In this document: positions 62,822-64,000 of the stretch, piece after piece
How positions within the stretch are numbered: the first letter of the stretch is position 1
How the letters are laid out: every line of letters begins with the position of its first letter
Position numbers and translations under genes: made by a program
Notes under the pieces: generated by a model
What the model saw: the letters and a program-made list of their open reading frames with translations, nothing else
Databases searched by the model: none
Told to the model about the DNA's origin: nothing
Assembly: GCA_003116975.1 (NCBI GenBank)
Contig: BGKB01000141.1
Span: 115,708 to 179,707 of the forward strand
Direction: 5' to 3'
Source of the DNA: Aurantiochytrium sp. KH105
Lineage: Eukaryota > Sar > Bigyra > Thraustochytrida > Thraustochytriidae
Length of the DNA: 64,000 nucleotides

Positions 62822-63859
62822 ATGGTGTCCTTCATCTGCGACGCCTGCCAGGAGACTGTCAAGAAGCCCAAGGTGGATAACCACTACAAGTTCAAGTGCA
62901 GAGACTGCTGGGTCCTGAGCTGCGTTGACTGCGGCGTACGATTTGAAGGTGATCAGTACAAGGAGCACAATACCTGCATCTCGGAGGCTGAAAAGTACCA
63001 GGGCGCCCTGTACCAAGGACCCAAGGCCGGCAAGTCCAATGGCAAGGAAGACCCCCAGGAGCGCTGGACGGATGCCGTCACACGCGTTGCCGAAAAGGCA
63101 GCCGCTGGTACGATCTCGCTCAGTCCTGAGGCCACGGACATTTTGCAAAAGATGACTGCCTTCGAGAACGTGCCGCGCAAACAGAAAAAGTTTGTCAATT
63201 ACGTTCACAACAGCTTTCGTGTGCCGCCGCCAGTGGTCACGTCGATCTGGGAGGCGCTGCAGAAGCAGTGGAGCGACGAAAAAATCGAAATGGACAAGGC
63301 CAAGGCCGAGGCCGCTCTTGCCAAGGAAAAAAAGCAAGAAAACGGCACCGACAAAAAGGCCAACAAAAAGCGCTCGCGGGCCCAAAGCACCGACAGCAGT
63401 AGCAGCAGCAGCAGCAGCAGCGACAGCGACAGCGACAGCGACAGTGACGCTGAAAAAACCAAGAGCTCCACGGAAGAAAAGAATTCCAAAAAGGCGAAAA
63501 AGACGGATGACAAGGATGACGACAAAGACACAAAGAGCGCCAAGAAGAAGAAGGATAAAAAAGCGAAAAAGGACAAGAACAAGGACGCCAAGTCTAGTGC
63601 AGAAGGTGCGTCCGTAGACGAGCCGTCTGCTGAGCCTGAAAAGGAGTCAAACTCCAAGGTCACCTGGAAAAAGGAGGTTCGCGACGCACTCAAGGCTGCA
63701 AAGAAACACAAGATGCCTTTCCAGGATCTCATGGCACTTCTCGCCAAAGGCAAAGTCAAGACACCTGGCGACGTCAAGGTGAAAAAGTATTTGGGCAAGC
63801 ATCCTGAAAAGTTCAAGCTGTACCCGAAAAAGGATGCCGTCAAGCTCATCCTCAAGTAA
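62822..63859 (+). CDS. LYAR: LYAR-type nucleolar zinc-finger protein, 345 aa
   Basis: LYAR proteins act in the nucleolus in ribosome biogenesis and rRNA processing. The N-terminal LYAR zinc fingers are intact: C6, C9, H21, C26 (ICDACQETVKKPKVDNHY) and C29, C34/C37, H49, C52, followed by the typical EKYQG. Residues 60-170 hold a helical region. Residues 175-275 are Lys/Asp/Ser-rich with an SSSS and DSDS tract (coded by AGC/GAC repeats) and are disordered and nuclear in character. The C-terminus (WKKEVRDALKAAKKHKMPFQ and on, about 283-345) forms a compact basic helical domain seen in this family. The start is the first ATG. The 3' end lies inside the window. Confidence 0.92.
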   Translation: MVSFICDACQETVKKPKVDNHYKFKCRDCWVLSCVDCGVRFEGDQYKEHNTCISEAEKYQGALYQGPKAGKSNGKEDPQERWTDAVTRVAEKAAAGTISLSPEATDILQKMTAFENVPRKQKKFVNYVHNSFRVPPPVVTSIWEALQKQWSDEKIEMDKAKAEAALAKEKKQENGTDKKANKKRSRAQSTDSSSSSSSSSDSDSDSDSDAEKTKSSTEEKNSKKAKKTDDKDDDKDTKSAKKKKDKKAKKDKNKDAKSSAEGASVDEPSAEPEKESNSKVTWKKEVRDALKAAKKHKMPFQDLMALLAKGKVKTPGDVKVKKYLGKHPEKFKLYPKKDAVKLILK

Positions 63860-64000
63860 CATGTCAGTATCCTCTTCTTCTTCTTCTTGTTCATTCTTTC
63901 TCTCTTGTGTATCTTCAGGGCGCGCAAAGGCTTGACCTCCTTCTTGTTACGATCCTTTTTGCGACAGCTCTTCTTTTTTTTTCTTCACGTTAGTAGTTAA
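63860..64000. other. 3' region of LYAR
   Basis: T/C-rich sequence after the stop, including TTCTTCTTC runs, with no gene before the window end. Confidence 0.5.

Overview
This window is nuclear DNA from a GC-rich, intron-poor protist. A labyrinthulomycete (thraustochytrid-type stramenopile) fits best. Most genes are single long reading frames; two clear introns were found, in ubiquitin-L40 and prohibitin. The genes include eukaryotic housekeeping families, parts of a motile cilium (an IFT22/RABL5 GTPase and a CCDC81-type HU-domain protein) and three AP2-domain transcription factors. The assignment rests on gene content and base composition only; no rRNA or other species marker is present.

Layout. 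(1) 1-24 kb is gene-dense: a mitochondrial carrier cut by the window edge, an 884-aa protein of unknown function, a PH-like protein, a class V aminotransferase, a possible appendage-fold protein, ubiquitin-L40, a CCDC81-like protein, prohibitin-2, SERINC, the TRMT61A tRNA methyltransferase, a coiled-coil protein, a phospholipid scramblase and IFT22. (2) 24.6-55.9 kb is gene-poor and dominated by three related AP2 genes at 24.7, 36.0 and 55.1 kb, with long GC-rich stretches of simple repeats between them. (3) Inside that, about 38.8-47.5 kb is an AT-richer island. It holds a decayed TPR array, rearranged Ty1/copia fragments and one intact gene whose N-terminus resembles HET/TIR-type domains and whose C-terminus carries six TPRs. 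(4) 56-64 kb is again gene-dense: an RGG-rich HABP4/SERBP1 family protein, an unknown proline-rich protein, an FAD-dependent oxidoreductase and a LYAR nucleolar protein.

Main observations. The AP2 trio looks like a local paralogue cluster set in unusually long non-coding flanks. The TPR pseudogene kept duplicating after it acquired stop codons, because distant repeat units share the same lesions. The copia remnant is folded head-to-head around a perfect 57-bp inverted repeat, and two diverged copies of the element's 3' end bracket the TPR array. At least eleven simple-repeat loci have five-base units. Upstream of prohibitin-2 and of the RGG protein lie clusters of the same short GCAAGT-type motif at similar distances from the start codons.

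Limits: no database search, folding or transcript data were available. Gene-free calls mean that no recognisable coding frame was seen; short or heavily spliced genes and non-coding RNAs could be missed.
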